From the NCBI GenBank assembly GCA_030147525.1, contig JASBVF010000028.1, positions 1-64,000 of the forward strand: a stretch of DNA of 64,000 nucleotides, written 5' to 3'. Both the position numbers and the translations under genes were made by a program. Positions 1 through 8,389 of the stretch are shown here, piece by piece. Source of the DNA: Bacteroidota bacterium (GTDB lineage Bacteria > Bacteroidota > Bacteroidia > Chitinophagales > Saprospiraceae). Numbering within the stretch: position 1 is the first letter of the stretch; the number at the start of each line of letters is the position of its first letter. The notes under the pieces were generated by a model. The model did no database searches and was not told the origin of the DNA. It saw only the letters and a program-made list of their open reading frames with translations.

Positions 1-142
1 CGGAGGGGCGATTATGTTTGTAGCATTAATTTTATCCAAAAATGGAGCCCCAGCGGGGCGGCAATCGATAGATAACCGCCCCGCTGGGGCTCCATTTTTG
101 ATAAATTTAATGCTACAAACATAATCGCCCCGCTGGGGCTAA
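1..142. repeat. Dispersed palindromic GCCCC repeat cluster
   Basis: GC-rich palindromic modules (GCCCCAGCGGGGC, GCCCCGCTGGGGC) alternate with AT-rich links containing ATGTTTGTAG and its complement CTACAAACAT. The whole block is a nested inverted repeat centred near position 75. The same module family reappears at 45348-45810, so it is a multicopy intergenic element (REP-like). No coding potential is seen. Confidence 0.8.
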
Positions 143-177
143 AATTTTATCAAAATTCGGGATGACTCATGTCTCTC

Positions 178-1167
178 CTACCCTCCTGCAATCACAATGT
201 TGGTCTGTACATGCTGAATGATGTACAGGTAAAGCGGCATACCCAGCGTGATGTTGAACGGAAAAGTAATGGCCAGCGCCATGGGTAAATACAAACTCGG
301 GTTCGCATCGGGCGCAGCGATGCGCATGGCCGCCGGTACGGCAATGTAAGAAGCGCTGGCCGCCAGTATGGCAAACAGGAAGCGGTTTCCGTCACTTTCG
401 GTAAAGGCGCCCGACAACATGGCAACCAGGCAGCCATTGATCATTGGAATGATGATGGCAAACAGAAACGCAAACTTCCCTTGTTTCAGAAAAGAGGACA
501 ATTTCCTGCCGCTGGTGATACCCATGTCCAACAGGAATACGGCCAGAAAGCCTTTGAAAATATCGGTGGTAAAAGGCTTGATACCCTCCGCCTGTTGTTC
601 GCTGGCGAGAAACCCGATGAGCAGTGATCCGAGAATCATCAATACGCTCCCGTTGGTCAGTGAATGGTGAAATACTTTTCCGAATCCGATTTTTTCATTT
701 CTGTTATTACCGAAAATGGAAATCAGCAACACCCCAACAATGATAGAAGGAGCTTCCATGAGTGCCATCACGGCAACCATATGACCGCCGAAAGGGATCT
801 GTTCAATTTCGAGAAAGGAAATTGCCGTAACAAAAGTGACGGCACTGACCGAGCCGTAAGATGCAGCAATGGCGCCGGAATCTGCCACGCCAAATTTGCG
901 CCGCAGGATGAAATAACAATAAACCGGCACAGCCACCGCCAGAAAGATCCCGAAGAGCAGCGACCAGAATATTTCCATCGTAAAATCGCTGTGAGAAAGC
1001 TCCTGCCCTCCCTTGAAGCCGATGGATAACAATAAATAAATGGAGATAAACTTGGAAGTGTTAGCCGGAATTTCGAGGTCGCTTTTTAGTTGTACAGAGA
1101 GAATGCCAAGGAAAAAGAAAAGTAAAGCCGGGTTCGTAAGATTGTCAAATAACAGGTGAAGATCCAT
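178..1167 (-). CDS. sbtA: SbtA-like sodium-dependent bicarbonate permease
   Basis: This 329-residue, almost entirely hydrophobic protein has about ten predicted membrane segments. It matches the sodium-dependent bicarbonate transporter family (SbtA, formerly DUF897): the N-terminal NLTNPALLFFFLGI segment, FKGGQELS, and the AASYGSVSAVTF stretch are characteristic. The family imports HCO3- with Na+ across the inner membrane. The protein is slightly shorter than cyanobacterial SbtA, and no SbtB (PII-like) regulator gene is adjacent. It stands alone and reads away from a plausible Bacteroidota promoter at 1200-1228. The family call is firm; the substrate in this organism is inferred. Confidence 0.85.
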   Translation of the reverse strand: MDLHLLFDNLTNPALLFFFLGILSVQLKSDLEIPANTSKFISIYLLLSIGFKGGQELSHSDFTMEIFWSLLFGIFLAVAVPVYCYFILRRKFGVADSGAIAASYGSVSAVTFVTAISFLEIEQIPFGGHMVAVMALMEAPSIIVGVLLISIFGNNRNEKIGFGKVFHHSLTNGSVLMILGSLLIGFLASEQQAEGIKPFTTDIFKGFLAVFLLDMGITSGRKLSSFLKQGKFAFLFAIIIPMINGCLVAMLSGAFTESDGNRFLFAILAASASYIAVPAAMRIAAPDANPSLYLPMALAITFPFNITLGMPLYLYIIQHVQTNIVIAGG

Positions 1168-1199
1168 TAATTGTACTTGTTTGGTGTTTTAATGCGGCG

Positions 1200-1228
1200 C
1201 AAAGGTGAGGCATTATCTCATAAACAAG
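1200..1228 (-). promoter_or_regulatory. Possible Bacteroidota promoter for the SbtA-like gene
   Basis: On the minus strand a CTTG (-33-like) is followed 17 bases later by CACCTTTG, one mismatch from the Bacteroidota -7 box TAnnTTTG. It lies about 33 bases upstream of the start codon. Moderate match only. Confidence 0.35.
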
Positions 1229-1445
1229 CCTTTATCTTTTTTATGGGTGATATAAAGGATGGTTATGTTTCTTTCAGCCGGGTGAGTAAAAAAGCGGGTG
1301 AATGCCGTTGTTCAAGTCTCATGGCAAAATGACTTAAATCGATTAAAATAAACATCACAACAAAGCAGCAATATTGTCATCTAACCCATCTGAAGCAGAG
1401 TAAAAAATCATCATCCCAGTCCCGCCTCTCACTTTTTATCATTCT

Positions 1446-1997
1446 CTACCCCTTCCGGAACTTCCTCCGGGCCCACTTTAAGACCAAGCCTGTGCCAATC
1501 GCCATGCCGGCAGCAAGGCAGTTAAACAATATATCCTCGGGATCGAACACCCGGTTGGGTAAAAAAAGCTGTGCAACCTCGTCCAGCATCCCGATCAGGC
1601 AGGAGAGCAGAAAAGCCAGGAGCCCCGGTAGCAAGGATTGATTTTTATGCCGGAATCTTTCTTCCAGCGCCCGGTGAATGAAAATTGCCAGCACGCTGTA
1701 TTCCATCAGGTGACTCCGCTCAGGTGCCCCTATTCTGAAGACAAACATCAGATAAACAGCGGCCAATCCGAGCCAAATTGTCCATTCCGCTTTGCCGGGC
1801 TGCACTTTAAATCCGTGCGCCAGGATGGCCGCCAGGGTCAATACCATGCCGGCAAGGAAGAGAGACAACTGGATGGCCGGGGCGTAAATCATCTGCTGAA
1901 CCGGCCGCCCAATCAGCAAGGTAGTAAGGATGGCCGTCAGAGCCAGCAGAGCGTAGAGCCAAAGCCGCTTTTCCCGGGAAGATGTAAAAAGAGTCAT
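1446..1997 (-). CDS. VanZ family membrane protein
   Basis: This 183-residue protein has four or five hydrophobic segments and the VanZ-type signature: MEYSVLAIFIHRALE in the middle, then GMLDEVAQLFLPNRVFDPEDILFN, matching the conserved D-E-x-x-Q...R...D-x-x-x-N pattern of the family. VanZ-like proteins are inner-membrane proteins, in some bacteria linked to teicoplanin or lipoglycopeptide tolerance, but in Bacteroidota their function is generally unknown. It is monocistronic, with no neighbour that informs its role. Confidence 0.8.
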   Translation of the reverse strand: MTLFTSSREKRLWLYALLALTAILTTLLIGRPVQQMIYAPAIQLSLFLAGMVLTLAAILAHGFKVQPGKAEWTIWLGLAAVYLMFVFRIGAPERSHLMEYSVLAIFIHRALEERFRHKNQSLLPGLLAFLLSCLIGMLDEVAQLFLPNRVFDPEDILFNCLAAGMAIGTGLVLKWARRKFRKG

Positions 1998-2370
1998 TGG
2001 ATTGAAGTTGATTATTTACCCAAAGCAGGGAAGTTAACATTCCAGAAGGGCTTCAACTCCAAACTCGCTTAGAAAATGCAGACAGGCTGATCTTTTAGGA
2101 TTTACAATGGTACTTGAATAATCTTCAACCCCGCATTTGATATACTGCCTTACTTTTATCTTCTTTTCATGAATTCCAAACGAATTTCCTGAAATCCGGC
2201 TGATCAGAAATCCCTGATTTTGTTGAGCTGAAAATTAGTTGGCAGTGTTTCACGCATACCAAAAACAAAACAGCAGTCCTCAGCCATCAATCCTCTTTTG
2301 TCGAATTTCTTTGCGCACCGATACCTGCAATTGCTACCTTACGCTCCAATCAATTCAATCGATTTTACCA
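1998..2370. other. Intergenic region, no gene seen
   Basis: The region lies between the divergent VanZ and TPM genes. An open frame extends upstream from the TPM gene to 2239, but a good signal peptide starts only at the ATG at 2371, so the upstream part is treated as untranslated leader. No convincing TAnnTTTG promoter was found. Confidence 0.5.
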
Positions 2371-3612
2371 ATGAAATACATCCATCTTTTAGCCTTCCTG
2401 GCCCTTCCGTTTTTCCTGTACGCACAGGCTCCAACCACCTACACCGTCGAAACCGTTCCCAACCCGAAAGACCGGGGAACCGGCTACGTCAGCGACCCGG
2501 CCGGCATACTCGGCACGGAGGCGGTGACTGAGATCAACGCCATTGCAGCAGCCATCGAAGATTCCGCCACGGCCGAAATAGCCGTCGTGGTGCTGCCCTC
2601 CATCGGCGAACTGAACCCGAAGGATTTCAGCACGGAACTGTTTCAACATTGGGGAATCGGTAAAGCAGGAAAAGATAACGGACTGCTGATCCTGACGGTC
2701 ATGGACCAGCGCCGCACGGAGTTCGAAACGGGCTACGGCATCGAAGGCATACTGCCCGACATCATTTGCTACCGGGTTGGCATGCAGGTGCTCGTGCCTT
2801 ACTTCCAGCAGGGGCAATACGGCGAAGGGCTCGCCGCCACGATGCGCCGCTTTCAGGAAATTCTGCAAGACCCTGCCGCCGTGGAAGAATTACGGGCCGA
2901 AGAAGTACCTTATGGCCAGGGCCAAAGCCGGAAAGTCAATCCGTTGATCATCATTTTGCTGGTCTATGTGCTTATTTCATTGCTGGTCGGTATCTTTTTG
3001 CTGCGCTACATTCTGCTGGTTAACCGGGGCAGGGACGAGCTTTACGACAAGTACAAAAAGATCCAGCGCTTTCACACCATCTTCCTGGCGATTTTCTTCC
3101 CCCTCCCCTGCCTGCCCGTTTACCTCTGGACAAATGCTTTGTTGAAAAAACTGCGCAACCAACCCCGCTTCAGCAAAGTGAACGGCAAGCCCATGCGCAA
3201 ACTGGACGAAAGCGAGGAGGACGAATACCTGGAAAAAGGACAGATCACCGAAGAGGACATAAAATCCGTCGATTACGACGTCTGGATCACGGACAATGCC
3301 GACGATATCCTGATTCTGCGCTATGAAAAACGGTTTTCAAAATACAGCGCCTGCCCGAAGTGCAACTACAAGGCGTATTTCCAGTCCCGTTCAGAAACCA
3401 TACAAGCCGCTACCTACTCCTCGACGGGCACCCGTGAACTGACTTTTTTCTGTAAAAACTGCAACTACACCCACGCCAAGTTTGAAACCATTCCGATGAA
3501 AACCCGCTCCAGTTCCGGCGGTGGCGGCAGCTTCGGAAGCGGCGGCGGCGGTGGTGGCGGCTCCTGGGGCGGCGGCCGCTCCGGCGGCGGGGGTGCGGGG
3601 GTGAGTTGGTAA
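2371..3612 (+). CDS. TPM domain protein with glycine-rich tail
   Basis: I chose the ATG at 2371 because it gives a signal peptide (MKYIHLLAFLALPFFLYAQ); the open frame extends 44 codons further upstream. The mature 413-residue precursor has a TPM (TLP18.3/Psb32/MOLO-1) domain at about residues 35-165 (DPAGIL, AEIAVVVLPSIG, NGLLILTVMDQRRTEFETGYGIEG). Two hydrophobic segments follow at about 195-270, then a zinc-ribbon-like pair of CxxC motifs (CPKCNY and CKNCNY). A tail of SGGGGSFGSGGGGGGG type ends in GVSW, typical of YgcG-like proteins. It probably sits in the inner membrane with the TPM domain outside. TPM proteins are linked to membrane-protein quality control, but the role here is unknown. 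Confidence 0.85.
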   Translation: MKYIHLLAFLALPFFLYAQAPTTYTVETVPNPKDRGTGYVSDPAGILGTEAVTEINAIAAAIEDSATAEIAVVVLPSIGELNPKDFSTELFQHWGIGKAGKDNGLLILTVMDQRRTEFETGYGIEGILPDIICYRVGMQVLVPYFQQGQYGEGLAATMRRFQEILQDPAAVEELRAEEVPYGQGQSRKVNPLIIILLVYVLISLLVGIFLLRYILLVNRGRDELYDKYKKIQRFHTIFLAIFFPLPCLPVYLWTNALLKKLRNQPRFSKVNGKPMRKLDESEEDEYLEKGQITEEDIKSVDYDVWITDNADDILILRYEKRFSKYSACPKCNYKAYFQSRSETIQAATYSSTGTRELTFFCKNCNYTHAKFETIPMKTRSSSGGGGSFGSGGGGGGGSWGGGRSGGGGAGVSW

Positions 3613-3873
3613 AACGCCGGTGAACTTGTTTTGATCCAAAACCGGATCGAATTCCGGTAATCCAAATGCTTTCCGCAGCGATAAAAACACCCTCCCCTGC
3701 CCCGATTTTCAGGCCGCAGAAAGCCCATTTTTTAATCAAATTGAAAACTGCAAAAAGCTGCCCTGAAAGCAAAAGCAGCTAATTTTTCGATTTTAACTTA
3801 ATTAGCTGATAATCAGCACCCTACAAAAAATACAGTCTCTCAGGGTATCAAAAAGTGCGCAAAACATAGACAT

Positions 3874-4054
3874 AAACGTACGCGGTGGGTACCCTAAACG
3901 TACGCGGTGGGTACCTTAAACGTACGCGGTGGGTACCCTAAACGTACGCGACAGGTACCTTGAACGTTCACGACACGTACCCTGAACGTTCGCGACAAGT
4001 ACCCTGAACGTTCGCGACAAGTACCCTGAACGTTCGCGACAAGTACCCTGAACG
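3874..4054. repeat. 22-bp tandem repeat, eight units plus a partial
   Basis: Eight head-to-tail 22-bp units of the form RAACGTWCGCGRYRRGTACCYT run from 3874 to 4049, followed by a partial unit (GAACG). The units drift from a GTGG version to an ACAA version along the array. Each unit carries the palindrome GGTACC or a one-base variant, and early units also carry CGTACG. There are no unique spacers, so this is not CRISPR. It abuts repeated ends of an IS256-type remnant. Confidence 0.9.
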
Positions 4055-4138
4055 AGTCACTTCATTAAACGGTGTCAAGAAAATTGAGTCACTTCATTAA
4101 ACGGTGGAGTCACTTCATTAAACGGTGTCAAGAAAATT
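4054..4138. repeat. Three copies of a putative IS terminal sequence
   Basis: The 21-bp core GAGTCACTTCATTAAACGGTG begins (without its last base, GAGTCACTTCATTAAACGGT) at 4054, 4086 and 4107; the first and third copies are followed by TCAAGAAAATT. They lie 28 bases upstream of a decayed transposase start at 4166, as an inverted terminal repeat of an IS256-type element would. The triple copy suggests repeated insertion or slippage at one end. Confidence 0.6.
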
Positions 4139-4165
4139 TTTTATCATTCAGCATAAACTTGACAC

Positions 4166-4336
4166 ATGAAAGAGGAATTTGATTTTAAAAAATTTGAAGA
4201 AGAAGCGATTGAGCGATTAAAACAAGGCTGCAAGGGCAATTTTGCCGGAAATTGCAAGAAAACTGCAAGCGATTGCAACAAAAGTGCAACATCCTTTCAG
4301 AAAACAAGCTTAACATTGAAACAGACTTTACAATAA
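4166..4336 (+). pseudogene. Decayed IS256-family transposase N-terminus
   Basis: An ATG at 4166 opens a 56-codon frame starting MKEEFDFKKFEEEAIERLK, which resembles the N-terminus of IS256/mutator-type transposases (xFDFxKFxxEAI). After about 20 residues the similarity is lost, and the frame ends at TAA 4334-4336. No DDE catalytic region follows. This is a remnant of an insertion element whose end sequences lie just upstream. The family call rests on a short motif, so it is moderate. Confidence 0.5.
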
Positions 4337-4528
4337 CAATAAGCACTGTTCTCCTGCCTGCATGAAACAACTTCCGGGCGACCGTGATGCCCGCCTTACG
4401 CACCTCCTGCACACAGAATGTTATACATGGCCATTCGCACTTTACAAAACTGAAATTAGTAAGTATCAACATTTGTAACCTGTCTGATTCCGGTATGGCC
4501 GGAAGCAGACCCTAAAATTTCGTGCTTT

Positions 4529-6055
4529 ATGAAAACGATTGTAAAAATTACGCATGTCGTGGCCAGTTTTACACTGATCGCACTTACAGGATTTTTCCTT
4601 CCACTTAATGCTCAGAAAACCGTCAAGTTTTCTGCAGCAGTCGAGAACCCTTACGGATTGACGCTCCCACCTGCTGCTGTGGGCGATCATTACGCAATGA
4701 ACGCTGCCGATCTGGACGGAGATGGAGACCTGGACGTACTCGTTTCCGTAACAAAATTCAATACCGTTACCCAGGTTTATGACCCGACCGGTATGTATCT
4801 CTTCGAAAACCTGGCTGACCCCGGGTGCCCTCCGGTGTTTGAACTCGCACAGGTAAATCCATTTAATTTACCTGCAGACTTCCTTCGCTCGCCCGTCTTC
4901 GTTGACATCGACGGCGACGGCGACCTGGATTTGTTTTCCAGCAGCTTCTGCGACTGCGAGGAATCGAGCCTGTTTTTTTTCGAAAATGTAAACGGCACTT
5001 TCAGCGGGCAGATCGATGTGCTCAATCCATTTGACATCCAGCCCAGCGGCATCCGCAATGCCTTGCCGTCCTTCGCCGATGTCGACGGCGACGGCGACCT
5101 GGACATGTTTATGTCGGGCCACAAACCTACCGGCAACCGGTTCTGGTATTTTAAAAACATTGGTACGCCTCAGGCCCCGAAGTTTGCCAAACCCATCGGG
5201 AAGGCGTTTAAACTGGAGCCGCCGAAACCATTTTCACCCAATCCCATCTACCCTTCCTGGGGCGATATGGACTGCGACGGCGACATCGACCTGCTGGTCG
5301 ATTTCCCGGATGACAACGGCTCGTCCAGTTTGTATTTTTATGAAAACAAAGGCACTGCCACCAACCCCGTTTTTCCTGATTTCGTGAAAGTCAGCAGGGA
5401 TTTTCTGCCGATGAATAATATCCACGATTTCGACGGCGACGGCGACCTGGATGTTTTGACCGTGAATGGAATGCAAAAAGCGGTTTTTTATAAAAACATC
5501 ACCACGGGCAACACCTGCGTCAATATGAGCCTGGCCCCTTCCGCCGATTATAGTTTTGAAAAAAACGGCTTCCTCGTTGAATTTACCGATCAGTCATTTT
5601 ACACGACTGAGTGCGCAACGTCCTGGCACTGGGATTTTGGCGACGGTCAGACGAGCAGCGAGCAGAACCCGGTCCATGTTTATAAACTGAAAGACCGGTA
5701 CAACGTGTGCCTCACCGTGGAAGATGCCATCGGCAGTCATACCTCCTGCAAAAGCGTGCCCGTGCGGGTAGCGCCTGCCAAGAGCAACTTCCTCGCCGAC
5801 GAGGATGAGATCAGACTTTCGCCCAATCCGGCCGCCGGTATGCTTTTCCTTGAATTGGAAACATCAACCGTCTCCGAATTTGTCATCGTGGATATCATCG
5901 ATCAAACGGGACAACGGATGAGAAGTCTGCAGATTCAACTCAACGGTAAAACGCTGAAGGAAGCTATACGGCTGGACGACCTCCGTGGAGGTGTGTACAC
6001 CCTGCGTGTACAATCGAACGACGAGGTCTATTCCCGCAAATTTTTGAAATTGTAA
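4529..6055 (+). CDS. Secreted FG-GAP/VCBS and PKD protein with T9SS tail
   Basis: This 508-residue precursor has a signal peptide (FTLIALTGFFLPLNAQ). Five FG-GAP/VCBS-type calcium loops follow at about residues 60-310 (DLDGDGDLDVLV, DIDGDGDLDLF, DVDGDGDLDMF, DMDCDGDIDLLV, DFDGDGDLDVLT), forming a beta-propeller-like module. A PKD domain comes next at about 340-410 (WHWDFGDGQTSSEQNPVHVY). The C-terminal T9SS sorting domain starts at LSPNPAAGM and ends YSRKFLKL. It is probably exported and anchored at the cell surface as an adhesin-like protein. It is monocistronic, with a strong terminator just downstream. Confidence 0.85.
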   Translation: MKTIVKITHVVASFTLIALTGFFLPLNAQKTVKFSAAVENPYGLTLPPAAVGDHYAMNAADLDGDGDLDVLVSVTKFNTVTQVYDPTGMYLFENLADPGCPPVFELAQVNPFNLPADFLRSPVFVDIDGDGDLDLFSSSFCDCEESSLFFFENVNGTFSGQIDVLNPFDIQPSGIRNALPSFADVDGDGDLDMFMSGHKPTGNRFWYFKNIGTPQAPKFAKPIGKAFKLEPPKPFSPNPIYPSWGDMDCDGDIDLLVDFPDDNGSSSLYFYENKGTATNPVFPDFVKVSRDFLPMNNIHDFDGDGDLDVLTVNGMQKAVFYKNITTGNTCVNMSLAPSADYSFEKNGFLVEFTDQSFYTTECATSWHWDFGDGQTSSEQNPVHVYKLKDRYNVCLTVEDAIGSHTSCKSVPVRVAPAKSNFLADEDEIRLSPNPAAGMLFLELETSTVSEFVIVDIIDQTGQRMRSLQIQLNGKTLKEAIRLDDLRGGVYTLRVQSNDEVYSRKFLKL

Positions 6056-6088
6056 AGTGCGATTACTTGCATAGATGCAAGGTAACTA

Positions 6089-6121
6089 CCGGAATCCCAG
6101 AAGGGGTTCCGGGTTTTTTTT
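6089..6121 (+). terminator. Intrinsic terminator
   Basis: A 10-bp perfect stem, CCGGAATCCC, loop AGAA, GGGGTTCCGG, is followed by a run of T, 34 bases after the stop of the FG-GAP protein gene. Confidence 0.9.
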
Positions 6122-6379
6122 TGCCTTATGCAGCCAATGTTTTCGGCGAAATGCCTTTTGAACTGAAAAAACAGGCATCCGTTGGTTAAAGTAACATGCT
6201 TCGCAGGCTGAAGGATATCGCATTGTTGATTTTTTTCAATCATCGCAATGATCTGCATCATTCATCCAAAAGATATAAATCATCATCTTGAGCGATTATG
6301 AGATGTGTTGTCCTTCCCGCCACTTCATGCGAAGCAGCGTAAAACAAATACTGCGTTGTTTAAAAAAAAACCTCTACCC

Positions 6380-7168
6380 ATGAAGAAAAAAGAGATACTG
6401 GATATGATAGCAAACGGGGAAACCCGGAAGGCAATCAATGCCCTTGCCCATGCTGTCAGGACGCTGGACGAAGACCTCAGCATCGAGATCGCACTTCAGT
6501 CGGCCAGATATGAAAAGTATAAAAAGGACGAACGCACCGGCACCCAGAGTTTTCCCGATCAGGAGATCAAACTGAACAAAATCAACAAGGCGCTGGCTGA
6601 AATTGCCGGCAGATTGCCGGAGAATATTCCCGTGGAGACTAACCCAGGTTTTTTGTCAGGCAGATTTTCAAGAAAAAGCGGAAGGAAGAAGCTGCTGTAC
6701 GGATTGCTGGCAGTGCTGCTGGTTTCCATCATCTGGATTGTTGGTTTGAAGTTGCAGCCTGGCGCCGTCGAGGTACAGCAACAGTCATCTTCGCACGCTG
6801 ACCCTGTGGTCATGCCGCCGGATTCGTCAGCGAAGTCCGGCAAGCCGTCCATTGCCAACGAAAAACCAACCCGGTCGTCGGTCATTTCCGGTCAGGATTC
6901 CCCGCCGCCCGACGTCAGGAAGGAAGAATCCCGCAAAGCCCCCGTTGTAAAATTCGACACGATCGAGGTGATATTGAACAAAGGCAGCATCGTGCTGATT
7001 GACGGGGAAGCGCCAACACTGGTGGATGGCAGGAATACTTTCAAAAAAATTTATCAGATACCCCTGAGCGCCCGGAACATCTCAATTGTTAAAGGAAACA
7101 TCAAATGCGGCCCCAAACCGCTAAAGTCGCTGGGCAACCCCATCAACGAATCCAACATTTGCAACTAA
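6380..7168 (+). CDS. EAD11-like single-pass membrane protein
   Basis: The ATG at 6380 is preferred; an upstream in-frame ATG at 6305 adds a low-complexity leader. Residues 1-80 (ANGETRKAINAL, SARYEKYKKDERTG, EIKLNKINKALAEIAG) resemble effector-associated domain 11, a small helical adaptor that recruits effectors in bacterial conflict or signalling systems. One membrane segment follows (LLYGLLAVLLVSIIWIVGL), then a Ser/Pro-rich linker and a 60-residue C-terminal domain with four cysteine-poor beta-like stretches. It lies 12 bases upstream of the FISUMP gene, so the two form an operon. The adaptor fold is inferred from motif similarity. Confidence 0.6.
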   Translation: MKKKEILDMIANGETRKAINALAHAVRTLDEDLSIEIALQSARYEKYKKDERTGTQSFPDQEIKLNKINKALAEIAGRLPENIPVETNPGFLSGRFSRKSGRKKLLYGLLAVLLVSIIWIVGLKLQPGAVEVQQQSSSHADPVVMPPDSSAKSGKPSIANEKPTRSSVISGQDSPPPDVRKEESRKAPVVKFDTIEVILNKGSIVLIDGEAPTLVDGRNTFKKIYQIPLSARNISIVKGNIKCGPKPLKSLGNPINESNICN

Positions 7169-7180
7169 ACGCTTTATGTC

Positions 7181-8362
7181 ATGAAAACAATAATCAGCAT
7201 TCTTACCCTCCTCATTTTTATCGTTTCCGTCAACGCACAAATCACCGAAGATGATTACAACAAAAAACCGCAGGGACAGATCTGCGACCAATTGATGATA
7301 GCAGACTTTACCTGTGAAAACTGCTCCATGGCTGACGTGGTAAAATTTAACCTGCCCAAAGCCCTGAAAGGTGAAGTATCCTACATGCTGGGCCGCTACG
7401 TGCAGTGCCTTCTCACCAGCGACAGGATGCGCATTGCTGAAATTGTCGGCCTCGGCGACGATGAAACTTCGCTGTCGGAGTTCAATCAGTTCAGCTCCGG
7501 CCAGCGGGAAACCATCCGGCAATTCACAAAGGCGGAGCGGGTATTGTTTGGCACCCTTTCCATAGAATACCTGAGCCAGGACCTGCTGCTCCGTCTGGAT
7601 GTCGTGAACCTGAAGGACGCCATCAATGAAGGGTCAGCCCAGATTTCAATACCCAACGGCGACTATCACCAGATGTCAAAAAGAATCGGGAAGGTGGAAG
7701 AAGTGGTGGCAGAACTCGTATTAGGCAGGCAAAACCTGGGCTCCGCTTCTTCCGGAAACGGCGGTAACGGTTTTACACCGCCCCCAAAGCCCGCCAGGGT
7801 CACCGACCCCCATGGCAATGTTTACGAAACCGTCGAAATAGGCGGCAAGATCTGGATGACATCGAACCTGAATTACGAGGTGCCCGGCTCCTGGTGCTTC
7901 AACGGTAAAATTACCTTTTGCATGAATTACGGCAGGCTGTACACCTGGGACGCTGCCCGCTCGGCCTGCCCGCAGCTCGGCCCGGGCTGGAGGCTGCCCA
8001 GCGACCTGGAATGGAAAGAACTGGCTGCTACCATGCATGGTTATTTCATGATTCAACCGGATTTCACATTTAAAGTAATGGGCGGCGACAACCCCACGCT
8101 CACGTTCATGCAAATGCAAAAAGGCGGTGGCAGCGGTTTGGATGCGCAGCTGGCAGGGCGCAGGGATGAGGCTAACAACTTTAATGAATTTGAAAATGTA
8201 GGGTTTTACTGGTCGAACACTCCCTTCGATCATAACCTGACCTGGACGTGGATGCTGATGCGGATCAATCCGCTCGATGGGGTGCTGGCCAACTCCACCG
8301 GACCGCTGCCCTGGCCCCGGAACAACGGCCACTCCTGCCGTTGTGTGAAGGATGCGAGGTAG
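7181..8362 (+). CDS. Secreted FISUMP-domain protein
   Basis: This 393-residue protein has a signal peptide (SILTLLIFIVSVNAQ). Residues about 25-180 resemble the CsgG/FlgO-type fold of envelope assembly proteins (MIADFTCENC, ERVLFGTLSIEY, LVLRLDVVN-like stretch). Residues about 205-393 are a FISUMP domain: GNVYETVEIGGKIWMTSNLNY, YGRLYTWDAA, GWRLPSDLEWKEL, then a C-terminal SCRCVKDA ending. FISUMP proteins are secreted carbohydrate- or surface-related lectin-like proteins whose role is mostly unknown. It is the second gene of the operon that starts with the EAD11-like protein. Confidence 0.8.
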   Translation: MKTIISILTLLIFIVSVNAQITEDDYNKKPQGQICDQLMIADFTCENCSMADVVKFNLPKALKGEVSYMLGRYVQCLLTSDRMRIAEIVGLGDDETSLSEFNQFSSGQRETIRQFTKAERVLFGTLSIEYLSQDLLLRLDVVNLKDAINEGSAQISIPNGDYHQMSKRIGKVEEVVAELVLGRQNLGSASSGNGGNGFTPPPKPARVTDPHGNVYETVEIGGKIWMTSNLNYEVPGSWCFNGKITFCMNYGRLYTWDAARSACPQLGPGWRLPSDLEWKELAATMHGYFMIQPDFTFKVMGGDNPTLTFMQMQKGGGSGLDAQLAGRRDEANNFNEFENVGFYWSNTPFDHNLTWTWMLMRINPLDGVLANSTGPLPWPRNNGHSCRCVKDAR

Positions 8363-8389
8363 GGGTCCAATTACGATAGATAGCTTGCT

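Noticed and set aside
3391-3772. Proline-rich minus-strand open frames
   Set aside because: They are antisense to the glycine-rich tail of the TPM protein, which generates such frames by composition.
3874-4138. Possible CRISPR array
   Set aside because: Units are head to tail at 22 bp with no spacers and no cas genes nearby.
4185-4690. Minus-strand open frames near the IS remnant
   Set aside because: They are antisense to the transposase remnant and to the signal peptide of the FG-GAP protein and show no family motifs.
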